41,488 nt of DNA from Rhodospirillaceae bacterium (GCA_018667855.1 JABIRL010000139.1:1-41488); one strand, 5' to 3'; positions 1 through 8,395 are shown, numbered from the stretch's first letter. Numbers and translations: made by a program. Notes: generated from the sequence alone by a model not told the origin.

Positions 1-1
1 C

Positions 2-733
2 CGGGCCGATATCCCCGCCGCTCAACGGGCCGGCGTGCCCATATCCAACAATGGCGGGGCCAACGCGGTCGCGGTATCGGAACATGCCATCATGTTGATG
101 CTGGCCGTCTCCCGCGATTTGATCTCTCAACATGCCAATGTCGCCGGTGGGCGCTGGCGCGGCAACGATGTGCCGAAATTGTACGAACTGCGCGACAAGA
201 CCTTGGGTATTGTCGGGCTGGGCACCATCGGCAAAAAGACCGCGCGTCTGGCCCAGGCCTTTGGCATGAACGTCATCTACTACGATATCGCCCGGCTGAA
301 CGAGGGCGAGGAAGACGCCCTGAATGTGCGTTTCCGCCTGTTGCGGGAATTATTGGGCCAGGCGGATCTGGTCAGCCTGCATGTGCCCTTAAACGAAAGC
401 ACCACGCATCTGATCGGGGCGGGCGAACTGGCGGACATGAAACCCGAGGCGATCATGATCAACACCTCGCGCGGCCCGGTGATCGATGAGGTGGCGATGT
501 ATAATGCGCTCACTAACGGCACCATCGCGGCCGCGGGACTTGATGTCTACGACCAGGAACCACCCCCCGCCGACAACCCGCTACTGGCCCTGGACAACGT
601 CATATTGACCGCCCACATGGCGGGCCCGACCCAGGAAAGCAATCAGGCACGGGTGCGCAACGCCTTTGACAATGTGCAGCGTGTCAACCGGGGCGAGGCG
701 CCGTTGTGGGTCATTCCGGAACTGGATGATTAA
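2..733 (+). CDS. D-isomer-specific 2-hydroxyacid dehydrogenase, 5' partial
   Basis: This is the C-terminal 243 residues of an NAD(P)-dependent D-2-hydroxyacid dehydrogenase of the SerA/PdxB family; the reading frame is open to the left edge, so the true start lies outside the window (a GTG at 35 is internal). Visible are the segment NNGGANAVAVSEHA at the domain hinge, the Rossmann motif GIVGLGTIGKK, and the catalytic set: Arg in NTSRGPV, Glu in DVYDQEPP and His in LTAHMAGP. The family reduces 2-oxoacids or oxidises D-2-hydroxyacids. There is no C-terminal ACT domain, so classic regulated SerA is less likely; the substrate cannot be read. It heads a same-strand run of five catabolic-type genes, with 81 bases to the next gene. 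Confidence 0.88.
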   Translation, partial: RADIPAAQRAGVPISNNGGANAVAVSEHAIMLMLAVSRDLISQHANVAGGRWRGNDVPKLYELRDKTLGIVGLGTIGKKTARLAQAFGMNVIYYDIARLNEGEEDALNVRFRLLRELLGQADLVSLHVPLNESTTHLIGAGELADMKPEAIMINTSRGPVIDEVAMYNALTNGTIAAAGLDVYDQEPPPADNPLLALDNVILTAHMAGPTQESNQARVRNAFDNVQRVNRGEAPLWVIPELDD

Positions 734-814
734 GGCGGGCCCGCTTGCATATGGCTTTGTCGTGGCTCTTTGGGTAGCATCAGGGCCAGATCGGCATCAT
801 GACGTGGGAGAGCG

Positions 815-1420
815 ATGATGACAGACAATAAATCCGAGACGGTGGCCGTTCCTGCGCGGGCGGTAAGGCCCAGCGGCCTGAACCATCTGGTCCTGAATGT
901 TCGGAACCTGGAAGAATCCCATCAGTTCTGGACCGAACTCATGGGTTTCAAACAGGTGGGCGAGCTGCATGCGACCGAGGAGCGCCCGAACCCGCCGAAA
1001 ATGCGCTTCTACAGCGGCGATCACGACGGCAGGGATCATCATCACGATCTGGCCCTGGTGGAAAACTCCGAACTGCCCGAGCCGCCCGAAAAATGGAGCA
1101 TGTTTGGCGCCCCCATGGCCGTCAATCACATCGCCATTACCCTGCCCGATCGCGAGGCCTGGCAGGCGCAACTGGCCTTTTTGCAAAGCAAGGGCGTTAA
1201 GTTCGGCCGCCGTGTCGACCACGGCATGACCCACAGCCTGTATATCTCCGATCCCAACGGCTACGGCGTGGAATTGGTTTACGATCTGCCGCGTGCGATT
1301 TGGGAGGGCGATATCGATGGCGCCCTGAACTGGGTACGTCCCCTGCCCACCGAAGGTGCCGAGGCGCTGATTGACGAGACGGAAGACAACCCGGTCTTCA
1401 GTGCGGCGGGCGACGATTAG
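815..1420 (+). CDS. VOC-family (glyoxalase/extradiol dioxygenase-like) protein
   Basis: A 201-residue protein with the paired beta-alpha-beta-beta-beta modules of the vicinal oxygen chelate superfamily. Candidate metal ligands are the His in LNHLVLNV, the His cluster in GRDHHHDLALV, the His in VNHIAITL and the Glu in GYGVELVYD, which is the usual H-H-E pattern of extradiol ring-cleavage dioxygenases and glyoxalases. The C-terminal tail of about 35 residues is acidic and probably flexible. A GGGAGAG ribosome-binding site precedes tandem ATG codons at 815 and 818; either may be used. It lies one base from the RidA-like gene, suggesting cotranscription. Ring cleavage of a catechol-like intermediate is plausible but not proven. 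Confidence 0.8.
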   Translation: MMTDNKSETVAVPARAVRPSGLNHLVLNVRNLEESHQFWTELMGFKQVGELHATEERPNPPKMRFYSGDHDGRDHHHDLALVENSELPEPPEKWSMFGAPMAVNHIAITLPDREAWQAQLAFLQSKGVKFGRRVDHGMTHSLYISDPNGYGVELVYDLPRAIWEGDIDGALNWVRPLPTEGAEALIDETEDNPVFSAAGDD

Positions 1421-1421
1421 A

Positions 1422-1811
1422 ATGGCGAAACGAAGAAGCGTCAATTTCCCAGGCTTCTCTCACGCCAACCCGATCCCCAATGCCAGCCGGATCGGCAATA
1501 TCATGATGTCGTCGGTCATAAATGGGCGCGATCCGGAGACGGCCCAGATGCCGGAAGATATGGCGGCCCAGGTGGTCAATATTTTCAAGCATGTCGCCGC
1601 CGCCGTTGCCCATGAGGGTGGCTCGCCCGAAGATATCCTCAAGATCAGTTTTTGGGTCGGGGACCCAAGCACTGGTCGCGGCGCCCTGAACGGCGAATGG
1701 GAAGCGATGTTCCCCGATGAAAACGCCAGACCGGCGCGGCACACCCATACCTTGAACGCGAGCGGTCCGGCCAAGGTCACGTGTGAGTTTACCGCCGTAT
1801 TCAGCGATTAG
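1422..1811 (+). CDS. RidA/YjgF-family protein (enamine/imine deaminase-like)
   Basis: A 129-residue protein of standard RidA length. Family hallmarks seen are the start NFPGFSHANPIPNASRIGN, the strand IMMSSVINGRDP and the C-terminal TCEFTAVF. RidA proteins form trimers that hydrolyse reactive enamine or imine intermediates, or act in catabolic pathways as deaminases. The Arg that binds the substrate carboxylate in RidA would be the one in PARHTHT, which is offset from the usual site, so classic 2-aminoacrylate deaminase activity is uncertain. The ATG at 1422 follows the VOC stop by one base; an in-frame TTG at 1371 would overlap that gene and is not preferred. Confidence 0.85.
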   Translation: MAKRRSVNFPGFSHANPIPNASRIGNIMMSSVINGRDPETAQMPEDMAAQVVNIFKHVAAAVAHEGGSPEDILKISFWVGDPSTGRGALNGEWEAMFPDENARPARHTHTLNASGPAKVTCEFTAVFSD

Positions 1812-1832
1812 ATTTTTTTGGAGAAAGATCAG

Positions 1833-2663
1833 ATGGATTACCAGACAATTGATGTGAAACCGCTGAACCCGGTGATTGGGGCCGAGATTTCCGGCGTCGA
1901 TATCTCCAAGCCCCTGGGCAATCAAATGTACCAGGAAGTCCATGATGCGCTGATGGAGTATCAGGTTATTTTCTTCCGTGATCAGGAGATGACCCTGGAA
2001 GAGCACATGGCGTTCGGTAAACTGTTCGGCGAACTGCACATTCATCCGGCCGCGCGGAAAACCCAGAATCATCCTGAAATCATCACCATTCATGCGGACG
2101 AACGATCCAAGGTGGTCGCGGGCATGCGCTGGCATTCGGATGTCTCCTGCGACCAGGATCCGCCCATGGGCAGCATCCTGCATCTGCACGAAATCCCAGC
2201 CTCGGGCGGCGATACCATGTTCGCCAGCATGTATGCCGCTTACGATGCCTTGTCGGAACCCGTCAAAGGCTTCGTCGATGGTTTGCAGGCCTGGCATGAA
2301 TCGGCCCATGTTCATCGTGACCGTCTGGGCCACAAGGGCGAATTACGGGATGGCGAAGATACCTATCCCGTCTCCCTGCATCCCATCGTCCGTACTCATC
2401 CGGTGACCGGGCGCAAATGCCTGTTCGTGAACGAAAACTTCACCACCCGGATCGAAGGCTTGAACCCGAACGAGAGCGAAGCGTTGCTGAAGATGCTGTA
2501 CGAGCATATTGCGACGCCGGAATTTCAATGCCGCTTCACCTGGGCCGAAAAATCCGTCGCGTTCTGGGATAACCGTTGTGCCCAGCACCGCACGGTCTGG
2601 GATTATTATCCTCAAGTGCGCCATGGCTACCGGGTCACGGTAGCGGGCGACCGGCCTTACTGA
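1833..2663 (+). CDS. TauD/TfdA-family Fe(II)/2-oxoglutarate dioxygenase
   Basis: A 276-residue non-haem iron dioxygenase. The iron triad is visible: His101 and Asp103 in RWHSDVS and the distal His252 in CAQHRTVWDYYP; the 2-oxoglutarate-binding Arg lies shortly after, in RHGYRVTVAG. The family motif GGDTMFA and the N-terminal GAEISGVDISKPL are typical. Members hydroxylate substrates such as taurine, 2,4-D, alkyl sulfates or carnitine precursors while decarboxylating 2-oxoglutarate; the substrate here is unknown. The ATG at 1833 has a GGAGAAA ribosome-binding site six bases upstream; an in-frame TTG at 1818 lacks one. It follows the RidA gene by 21 bases in the same probable operon. Confidence 0.92.
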   Translation: MDYQTIDVKPLNPVIGAEISGVDISKPLGNQMYQEVHDALMEYQVIFFRDQEMTLEEHMAFGKLFGELHIHPAARKTQNHPEIITIHADERSKVVAGMRWHSDVSCDQDPPMGSILHLHEIPASGGDTMFASMYAAYDALSEPVKGFVDGLQAWHESAHVHRDRLGHKGELRDGEDTYPVSLHPIVRTHPVTGRKCLFVNENFTTRIEGLNPNESEALLKMLYEHIATPEFQCRFTWAEKSVAFWDNRCAQHRTVWDYYPQVRHGYRVTVAGDRPY

Positions 2664-2768
2664 GGCGGCGATAGTCCAACCATACAACAACCCACCAATT
2701 TAGAACCGGGTGACGCGGCGAAATCCGAAACCGCGCGCCGGGACAATCAACCGAAGGACAATGATGCA

Positions 2769-3647
2769 ATGAGTGCGGGAGAACGACTGCCTGGAACACC
2801 GGATCCGGATCATAAATGGCCCGGCGCCGGCGGTGTCATGATCGCCGGCGATACCTGGGGCGACCCCAACGGGCCGCTGGTCATGCTGCTCCACGGCGGC
2901 GGCCAGACCCGCCACGCCTGGAAGGGCGCGGGCGAGACCCTGGGCGCATCGGGCTATCACGCGGTGGCGTTTGATGCCCGGGGGCATGGCGATTCCGGCT
3001 GGGCGGACGAAGAGTCCTACGGCCCGGAATTCATGGTTGATGACTTGCAATGCGTCGCCGAGGCGATGGGCTCCGAGAGCCCCATTCTGGTCGGCGCCTC
3101 CATGGGCGGCGGCGTCAGTCTGATGGCCATCGGCACGGAAAAGGTCGACGCCAAGGCCCTTGTGCTGGTCGATATGGCGCCGAAGATCGAGCCCGAGGGT
3201 TCCCGCCGCATTCAGGAATTCATGAACCAGGCACCGGATGGTTTTGACAGTCTGGAAGAGGTTGCCGCCGCCATCGCCAACTACCAACCCCACCGCCCGC
3301 GCCCGCGCAATCTGGATGGCCTGGCAAAAAATGTCCGTCTGGCCGCCAACGGCAAATATCGCTGGCATTGGGACCCCGCGCGCCGAAAGAGGCAGATCGC
3401 CAACAACCCGGCCTACCGCCAGCGCCTGCATGAATGCGCCGATACCTTGTCCCTGCCGACCCTGCTGGTCCGGGGCGGTCTGTCGGATGTGTTAAGCGAG
3501 GAGGGCGCGCAAAGTTTCCTCCAGCAATGCCCCCATGCGGAGTACGTCTCGGTCAAGGATGCCGCCCATATGGTGGCGGGCGACCGCAATGACATCTTCG
3601 CCAGCTCGGTGATCGAATTCCTGGGCCGCGTGGCGCCCGCGCAATAA
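2769..3647 (+). CDS. alpha/beta hydrolase
   Basis: A 292-residue alpha/beta-hydrolase fold enzyme. The oxyanion segment MLLHGGGQTRHAW, the nucleophile elbow VGASMGGG (Ser111), Asp240 in GGLSDVLSE and His267 in DAAHMVAGDRND form a complete catalytic triad. Such enzymes hydrolyse esters, amides, epoxides or carbon-carbon bonds of meta-cleavage products; next to a VOC protein and a dioxygenase, a C-C or ester hydrolase step would fit, but this is inference. ATG codons at 2761, 2764 and 2769 lie close together; only 2769 is in frame, with a GAAGGA site upstream. It is the last gene of the plus-strand run. Confidence 0.9.
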   Translation: MSAGERLPGTPDPDHKWPGAGGVMIAGDTWGDPNGPLVMLLHGGGQTRHAWKGAGETLGASGYHAVAFDARGHGDSGWADEESYGPEFMVDDLQCVAEAMGSESPILVGASMGGGVSLMAIGTEKVDAKALVLVDMAPKIEPEGSRRIQEFMNQAPDGFDSLEEVAAAIANYQPHRPRPRNLDGLAKNVRLAANGKYRWHWDPARRKRQIANNPAYRQRLHECADTLSLPTLLVRGGLSDVLSEEGAQSFLQQCPHAEYVSVKDAAHMVAGDRNDIFASSVIEFLGRVAPAQ

Positions 3648-3675
3648 AGTGGCCTGCTAACCAACAGAGATATTC

Positions 3676-3700
3676 AATCCATAGGATTAATGGATTTTTC
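3676..3700 (+). terminator. probable Rho-independent terminator
   Basis: An AT-rich hairpin 28 bases after the alpha/beta hydrolase stop: seven-base arms at 3676-3682 and 3690-3696 around a seven-base loop, continuing into a run of five T. A looser outer pair (ATTCAAT at 3672 and ATTGAAT at 3709) may also form. The stem is weak, but position and T-run suit the end of the five-gene unit. Confidence 0.5.
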
Positions 3701-3889
3701 AACAGTCTATTGAATAATTCTTTCAAGTAATCCGAGGAAGCCGGGCAGTGATTGTCCATAGGGCTGTTCCGATTTCCACCGGACGTGATCTCCGAGAAGC
3801 GTCAACATCCGCTGAAGAGTTGTGCTTGTATGTTGGGGCGTTCATTTGGACCAACGTGAGCTGATGCTCGGTCGTAGGGAGGCAGAAAC

Positions 3890-6145
3890 ATGAAACAATG
3901 TTTTGGCCGGGTTCCGAAAAGCATTCGTCGAGCCCGTATACCGCGGTTTGCCGGAATTCTATTTTTGACTTTGGCCATTTCTTGCGGATTGTTCGCCAAT
4001 CCGAGTTCGGCCGACCCCGTGAAATTAACTGGAAATTGTGCGTCTCTTTATGAAGCTTTTGAGCAATCCGGAGAATATTATCGCACTTTCGTCCTGGCAT
4101 TGGGCGACGACCACCACATATGCTCTTGGAGCACTTCGGCATCCGAAGCTGTATCAAAATGCATAGATCAAGTTTACGGACAGCGATTGCGTAAGAACGG
4201 CGAAGTCGCCATATGCGAGGAATATGCAAAATCGCCGGTCGATGGCCGACTAAAAATCGTTTGGGAAGACAATCGGACCCAAACGGCCAACCAAACGCCG
4301 CCACCTTCCCCCAAGCGCATGCAAAGGGAGGAAACCGCGCGACAATTTGCCGAGGCTGAAAGCAAACGAAAAAAGGCCGCGGCACTGAAATCTGCCGCTG
4401 CCGCGCAATTGTATAAGTGGATTGTTCAAGCCCAGAATGCACTTAGAGAGCTGTCACTCTATGATGGCCCCGACAATGGCGTTATGGGCGTCAAGACGCG
4501 CCGTGCCTATCAAACGTGGCTGAAGGCGAATAATTATCCACCGGAAAAAGCTCTTTCAGACGCCCTAGTGGCCGATCTCCGTCAGCAAGCTCAGGAAAAG
4601 AAGGCGCGGCGCGTTGCCAAAGCCAAAGCAGAGAGAGAAGAGAACGCTCGCAAACTCGCCGTGGCTAGCCGCAAGCGCACGGAAGCCGAAGCAAGAGAAG
4701 TGGCGCTCCATGCCAGATTATCAACGCAGGCTGACGCTTTGATGGCGGATGTTCAGGGGTTTCTAGCCGCCGATCCGGGCATCAAGAACATTTTGGAAGT
4801 CAGCATCGCCTTCTCCGACCTTGAGGCTGCCTTGGGTGAAAAACAGGGCAGGAAAAGCAGTGGCGCGGTGCGGAAAAGCATGGATCAGTTGAAAAAACTG
4901 GTCACCAAGAACAAAACCTTTCGTACCTTCCTGGCCAAGAAGGAAGAGGCTCGGAAAATGGCCGAGCTGAGCGCATTTGCCCTTAGTACCGCCAAGCTTG
5001 AAAGCTTTCACAAATTCCTGAAAGTCTATTTGGCCAAGAACCTCGGATCGAAATCCGCACGTCGTCTGATCCCGGTGATCAAGGAAATAAAGGCGACGCT
5101 GGGTGCGCCGACGAAAACAAATCTCGATGAATTATCGGCAAAAGTTGCGTCCCTGATCAATACGACGCCAAACCTCCGCAAGGCCTTTGCCAATCAAAAG
5201 TCCGCCGTTGAAATAGCTGCCGCCCGCGTGGCGTCCGAGGTCAAACGTAAATCCGACGCGGACAAAAAGTTGAAGGCGGAAGCAGCTGCTAAAGCCAAAG
5301 CCGACCGTAAGCGCCGGCTCGCCATGGCCAAAGGCAAACGACGCAGGGCTTTAGAGAAGAAGCACAAACATGCGATTGCGGTAATTATCGGCAACCGAAA
5401 TTATTCAGGCTCGGTGCCGGAGGTAAGTTTCGCCCATAACGACGCTGACGCGGTCCGTAAATTCGTCGTTGAAAAGCTTGGCTACAGAACGGGGAATGTC
5501 ATCGATATTCGCGATGCGAGCCAAGCCCGAATGATGGCTTTGTTCGGTACGGCTGATACCCACAAGGGGGAGCTTTACAGCTACGTCCGTCCGGGAAAAT
5601 CCGATGTAACCGTGTTTTATTCCGGTCATGGTGTTCCGGGCCTCGAGGACCGGCGCGGTTATCTGCTGCCGGTCGACGCCAACCCCAATCTGGTCGAGAT
5701 CAATGGCTATCCCGTGGATTTATTATTCAGCAATCTGACGAAAATAAATGCCAAATCGACAACTGTCTATTTGGATGCCTGTTTTTCAGGCGACAGCCCG
5801 AAGGGAATGCTGGTGCGCGCGGCGTCCGGTCTAACCGTAACACCAACGATGCCAGCCAAGATGCCCGGCATGATCGTTATCACCGCAGCCAAGGGTAACC
5901 AGTTCGCCAGTTGGGATGAAGATGCCAAACTGGGTCTTTTCACCAAACATCTTCTGATCGCCCTGAATGGCCTGGCGGACAATGAGGATTACGGCAACGG
6001 CGACGGTCGTATTTCGCTTTCCGAGGTCCGGACCTACCTTGATGAAGAAATGACTTATCAGGCACGGCGACGGTATAACCGCGAGCAGCAGGTATCGGTA
6101 CAGGGCGACTTGGGAGTGGTCCTGGTTGACAACGAAACCCGATAG
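3890..6145 (+). CDS. exported caspase-like (peptidase C14) protease with peptidoglycan-binding-like region
   Basis: A 751-residue protein. Residues 20-41 are a hydrophobic signal sequence ending in a likely SSA cleavage site, so it should leave the cytoplasm. Residues 49-115 form a small cysteine-containing domain of a kind often seen in secreted alphaproteobacterial proteins. A PG_binding_1-like segment (about 173-215, with DNGVMGVKTRRAYQTWL) follows, then a long Lys/Ala/Glu-rich coiled-coil region to about 485. The caspase-like domain starts at AIAVIIGNRNY; the dyad is His580 in FYSGHGVPG and Cys631 in YLDACFSG. An EF-hand-like loop (DYGNGDGRISLSE, from Asp700) suggests calcium control. A GGGAGGC site precedes the ATG. 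The gene is less GC-rich than its neighbours, hinting at transfer. Targets are unknown. Confidence 0.88.
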   Translation: MKQCFGRVPKSIRRARIPRFAGILFLTLAISCGLFANPSSADPVKLTGNCASLYEAFEQSGEYYRTFVLALGDDHHICSWSTSASEAVSKCIDQVYGQRLRKNGEVAICEEYAKSPVDGRLKIVWEDNRTQTANQTPPPSPKRMQREETARQFAEAESKRKKAAALKSAAAAQLYKWIVQAQNALRELSLYDGPDNGVMGVKTRRAYQTWLKANNYPPEKALSDALVADLRQQAQEKKARRVAKAKAEREENARKLAVASRKRTEAEAREVALHARLSTQADALMADVQGFLAADPGIKNILEVSIAFSDLEAALGEKQGRKSSGAVRKSMDQLKKLVTKNKTFRTFLAKKEEARKMAELSAFALSTAKLESFHKFLKVYLAKNLGSKSARRLIPVIKEIKATLGAPTKTNLDELSAKVASLINTTPNLRKAFANQKSAVEIAAARVASEVKRKSDADKKLKAEAAAKAKADRKRRLAMAKGKRRRALEKKHKHAIAVIIGNRNYSGSVPEVSFAHNDADAVRKFVVEKLGYRTGNVIDIRDASQARMMALFGTADTHKGELYSYVRPGKSDVTVFYSGHGVPGLEDRRGYLLPVDANPNLVEINGYPVDLLFSNLTKINAKSTTVYLDACFSGDSPKGMLVRAASGLTVTPTMPAKMPGMIVITAAKGNQFASWDEDAKLGLFTKHLLIALNGLADNEDYGNGDGRISLSEVRTYLDEEMTYQARRRYNREQQVSVQGDLGVVLVDNETR

Positions 6146-6325
6146 GAACCAGGGCAATGCCTAAACTGTATCGCCGCCGCAGGTTATAACTTGGATTAAA
6201 TTGAATCCGATCCAGCTTTTTATCGATCGCGATTGTGCGCCATGGCACGCCGCTCCGCGCGGGCGGCGCATCGGCGCCGGGCCGCGGTCGCGGTCTAGTT
6301 CGCGCAAATCAAAATCGCAAATTAT

Positions 6326-7141
6326 CTAGCGGTCTTTGCCGCCCCGCAATTTTTCCCAATCGTAGCGGGAAGGTTCCTTGTCCTTGAAGCGTTGGACAGC
6401 CGCTTTGTGATACGGGGTTACCAGGGCCATGCCTTGGGCGTCCGCCTCTAGTTCCAGCAAGGTACGGTGATCCAGATTGTGCGATTGGTTGAGGATGTTT
6501 TTCGACATCCCGATGGCCGCGGTCGAGGCATGACGGAACCGCCCGGCGAACTCCCGAACCTCCTCCATGGCATTTTCCTGCGATACCAGATCCAGGATCA
6601 GGCCGATTTCCTTCGCCTCTTCGGCACCGACCTTGCGGGCGCTGTAAACCAGCTCCTTAGCCCGTTGCAGGCCGACCAATCGCGGCAGGATGTAGAACCC
6701 GCCCCAATCGGGAACGGCGCCGATCCGCCCAAAGGCCTGCATGAACATGCCCGATGGCGTGGCGAATACGAAATCCGCCGACAGGGCCAGGTTGCAGCCC
6801 GCGCCCGCCGCCGGACCATCGACCAGGCTGATCACCGGCAATTCGATATTGGTCACGTCATAGATGAGGTCGTGATCGGCGCGCAGGCCATTGCGGGTCA
6901 TTAAAGCCGTGCGCTCCTCACCGCCCATGCTCTTGATATCACCGCCGGCACAAAAGGCACCGCCGCCACCGGTTAAAATCAGCGCCTTTACCTCTTCGCC
7001 CGCCTGTTCCTTCACCATCTTCAGAGCCGCGCGCAGATCATCGCGCATCTCCCGGCTGAGGGCGTTGCGGGCTTCCGGGCGGAACAGGGTGATGGTTGCA
7101 ATTTCATCGCTGATGTCGAATTTGATGTGTGTGAAGTCCAT
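6326..7141 (-). CDS. enoyl-CoA hydratase/isomerase (crotonase) family protein
   Basis: A 271-residue crotonase. The oxyanion-hole segments are GGGGAFCAGGDIKSMGG and DGPAAGAGCNLALSADFVFA. In the active-site loop FGRIGAVPDWGGFYILPRL the two catalytic glutamates of classic hydratases are not both present; an Asp occupies the second position, as in isomerase-type and PaaB/PaaG-like members, so hydration should not be assumed. The family acts on acyl-CoA thioesters. A GAAGGA ribosome-binding site precedes the ATG. It is the last gene of a minus-strand block with thiolase and flavin oxidoreductases, but 177 bases and a palindromic element separate it from the preceding gene. Confidence 0.9.
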   Translation of the reverse strand: MDFTHIKFDISDEIATITLFRPEARNALSREMRDDLRAALKMVKEQAGEEVKALILTGGGGAFCAGGDIKSMGGEERTALMTRNGLRADHDLIYDVTNIELPVISLVDGPAAGAGCNLALSADFVFATPSGMFMQAFGRIGAVPDWGGFYILPRLVGLQRAKELVYSARKVGAEEAKEIGLILDLVSQENAMEEVREFAGRFRHASTAAIGMSKNILNQSHNLDHRTLLELEADAQGMALVTPYHKAAVQRFKDKEPSRYDWEKLRGGKDR

Positions 7142-7199
7142 GGTGGGTAATTTCCTTCTTTCGATATATCGATCAGGGGCGGACGGAATAGATAGCGGC

Positions 7200-7255
7200 C
7201 TAGTGGTCCGATTCTAACGGATGGTACCCATCCGTGAGGATAGAAAGACCACTAG
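7200..7255. other. nested hairpin (left arm of the palindromic element)
   Basis: Outer nine-base arms at 7200-7208 and 7247-7255 are perfect complements. Inside, TTCT (7212-7215) can pair with AGAA (7242-7245), and eight-base arms at 7217-7224 and 7228-7235 close a three-base loop: about 21 pairs in 56 bases. There is no T-run on either strand, so it is not a standard terminator. Confidence 0.65.
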
Positions 7256-7268
7256 ACTCTGAAGAATC

Positions 7269-7319
7269 GTGGTGCGCAAGACACCTAACAGAAGGTCTCT
7301 TCTGTTTGGTTCGCACCAC
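7269..7319. other. nested hairpin (right arm of the palindromic element)
   Basis: Outer arms GTGGTGCG (7269-7276) and CGCACCAC (7312-7319), a three-base pair ACC/GGT (7283-7285 with 7308-7310), and inner arms AACAGAAG (7287-7294) and CTTCTGTT (7299-7306) around a four-base loop: about 19 pairs. In a minus-strand transcript it begins at the stop codon of the upstream gene. Confidence 0.65.
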
Positions 7320-8395
7320 TAAGCCGCAACGAAACCCTTCCAGCCGGACATGTAAACCACGAAATCCTCGCCCAGACCCTGGCCGCGCAGGTAATCGGCC
7401 GTAACGGGCAGGGAAACAGCCGTGAAGTCCTCGTCTTTTTCGGCCTGCAGGGGGAAATCGTGATGCAGGATAGCGGCCCGGCCCAGCAGGACAAAATCAC
7501 AACCTTGCTCCAGGCATTCATTCGCCGCCCTGACGGAATTGACCTTTCCGGCCACGCCCAGCTTGACGTCACCGCGATCCAGATCGGCAAAATAGGACAG
7601 CAGGCTGCGGCCCTTGAACTCTTCCTCTTCCGGTTCCTTGAAGACATCCCACAGGGACATATCGAGGAAATCGATGGCGCCTTCCGTCATGAATTGCTGG
7701 GCCACTTCCCGTACTTCCGCCAGACGCAGTCCGAACCGTTCCGGTGATAGACGGATGGAGACGTTGAAATCCGGCCGGCAGCGGGCGCGAATGCCGTTGA
7801 CGATATCGAACATGATCCGGCTTCTGTTTTCCAGACTGCCGCCGTATTCGTCATCCCGGTGGTTGATTTCCGGGCTGAGGAACTGGCTGAGGATATAGCC
7901 GTGGGCGCCATGCACCTCGACACCGTCAAATCCGGCAGCCTCGCATCGTTTGGCGCCCAGAATGAAGTCCTCGATCAACTGGCCGACTTCGTCGTGGCTC
8001 AGGGCGCGGGCGGCGGGGTTTTCGCTGTCCGAGGGGCAGACCGGCGTTGTACCGATCACCTCGGCGGGGGAGCGCTGGCCGGCATGGTGCAACTGCACTA
8101 CGGCGACGCTGTCCTTGGCCTTGATGCCGGCGGCCATGCGGGCCAGGCCCTCGATATGGTCATCGGAATAGGCGCCCAACTGGCCGGGAAATCCCTGGCC
8201 GATGGCCTGCACATGGGCGGCGCAGGTCATGGTCAGACCGAAACCGCCCGTGGCGCGCATCTCCAGCCATTTGAATTCGTCGTCGGAAAGACGACCGTCT
8301 TCGTGGCTTTGGGTATTGGTCAGGGGGGCCAGCATGAATCTGTTTTTCATGGCCGGACCACGGGTATAGGATAGAGGCTCGAACAATGATGGCAT
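7319..8395 (-). CDS. NADH:flavin oxidoreductase, Old Yellow Enzyme family
   Basis: A 358-residue FMN-dependent TIM-barrel oxidoreductase, a single-domain member without the C-terminal iron-sulfur/FAD part of 2,4-dienoyl-CoA reductase. Seen are the N-terminal MKNRFMLAPLTNTQS, the substrate-site motif VVQLHHAGQRS, and the signature GVEVHGAHGYILSQFLSP followed by YGGSLENRSR. Such enzymes reduce activated double bonds of enones, nitro compounds or dienoyl substrates. The C-terminal MSGWKGFVAA looks like the family's natural end, so the palindromic element that supplies the stop codon has not obviously truncated it. It lies 74 bases after the luciferase-like gene and probably belongs to the same transcript. 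Confidence 0.92.
   Translation of the reverse strand: MPSLFEPLSYTRGPAMKNRFMLAPLTNTQSHEDGRLSDDEFKWLEMRATGGFGLTMTCAAHVQAIGQGFPGQLGAYSDDHIEGLARMAAGIKAKDSVAVVQLHHAGQRSPAEVIGTTPVCPSDSENPAARALSHDEVGQLIEDFILGAKRCEAAGFDGVEVHGAHGYILSQFLSPEINHRDDEYGGSLENRSRIMFDIVNGIRARCRPDFNVSIRLSPERFGLRLAEVREVAQQFMTEGAIDFLDMSLWDVFKEPEEEEFKGRSLLSYFADLDRGDVKLGVAGKVNSVRAANECLEQGCDFVLLGRAAILHHDFPLQAEKDEDFTAVSLPVTADYLRGQGLGEDFVVYMSGWKGFVAA

Larger units (their letters stand above)
7195..7327. repeat. MITE-like palindromic element with imperfect terminal inverted repeats
   Basis: The two ends of this 133-base stretch are inverted copies of each other: the left 24 bases (7195-7218) match the reverse complement of the right 24 (7304-7327) at 19 positions, with TAGTGGT and CGA conserved in both. 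Each end also folds into its own long hairpin (7200-7255 and 7269-7319). The right end supplies the TAG stop and the last two codons of the Old Yellow Enzyme gene. No transposase is encoded and no clear target-site duplication is visible. It could be a non-autonomous mobile element or a structured RNA in the intergenic leader; I did not recognise the family. Confidence 0.55.

Noticed and set aside
1398-2333. A 311-codon minus-strand frame
   Set aside because: Antisense to the RidA and TauD genes; no motifs and low-complexity arginine content.
3890-6145. A defence island centred on the caspase-like gene
   Set aside because: The neighbours are metabolic enzymes; there is no gasdermin, CRISPR effector, nucleotide cyclase or sensor gene, and the signal peptide argues for export rather than cytoplasmic phage defence.
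6248-6268. GC-rich hairpin between the caspase-like and crotonase genes
   Set aside because: Six-base arms are expected by chance in such GC-rich sequence and no T-run follows, so I did not call a terminator.
7142-7318. Possible riboswitch in the crotonase leader
   Set aside because: The pairing is explained by the element with inverted ends, and it matches no riboswitch class I know.
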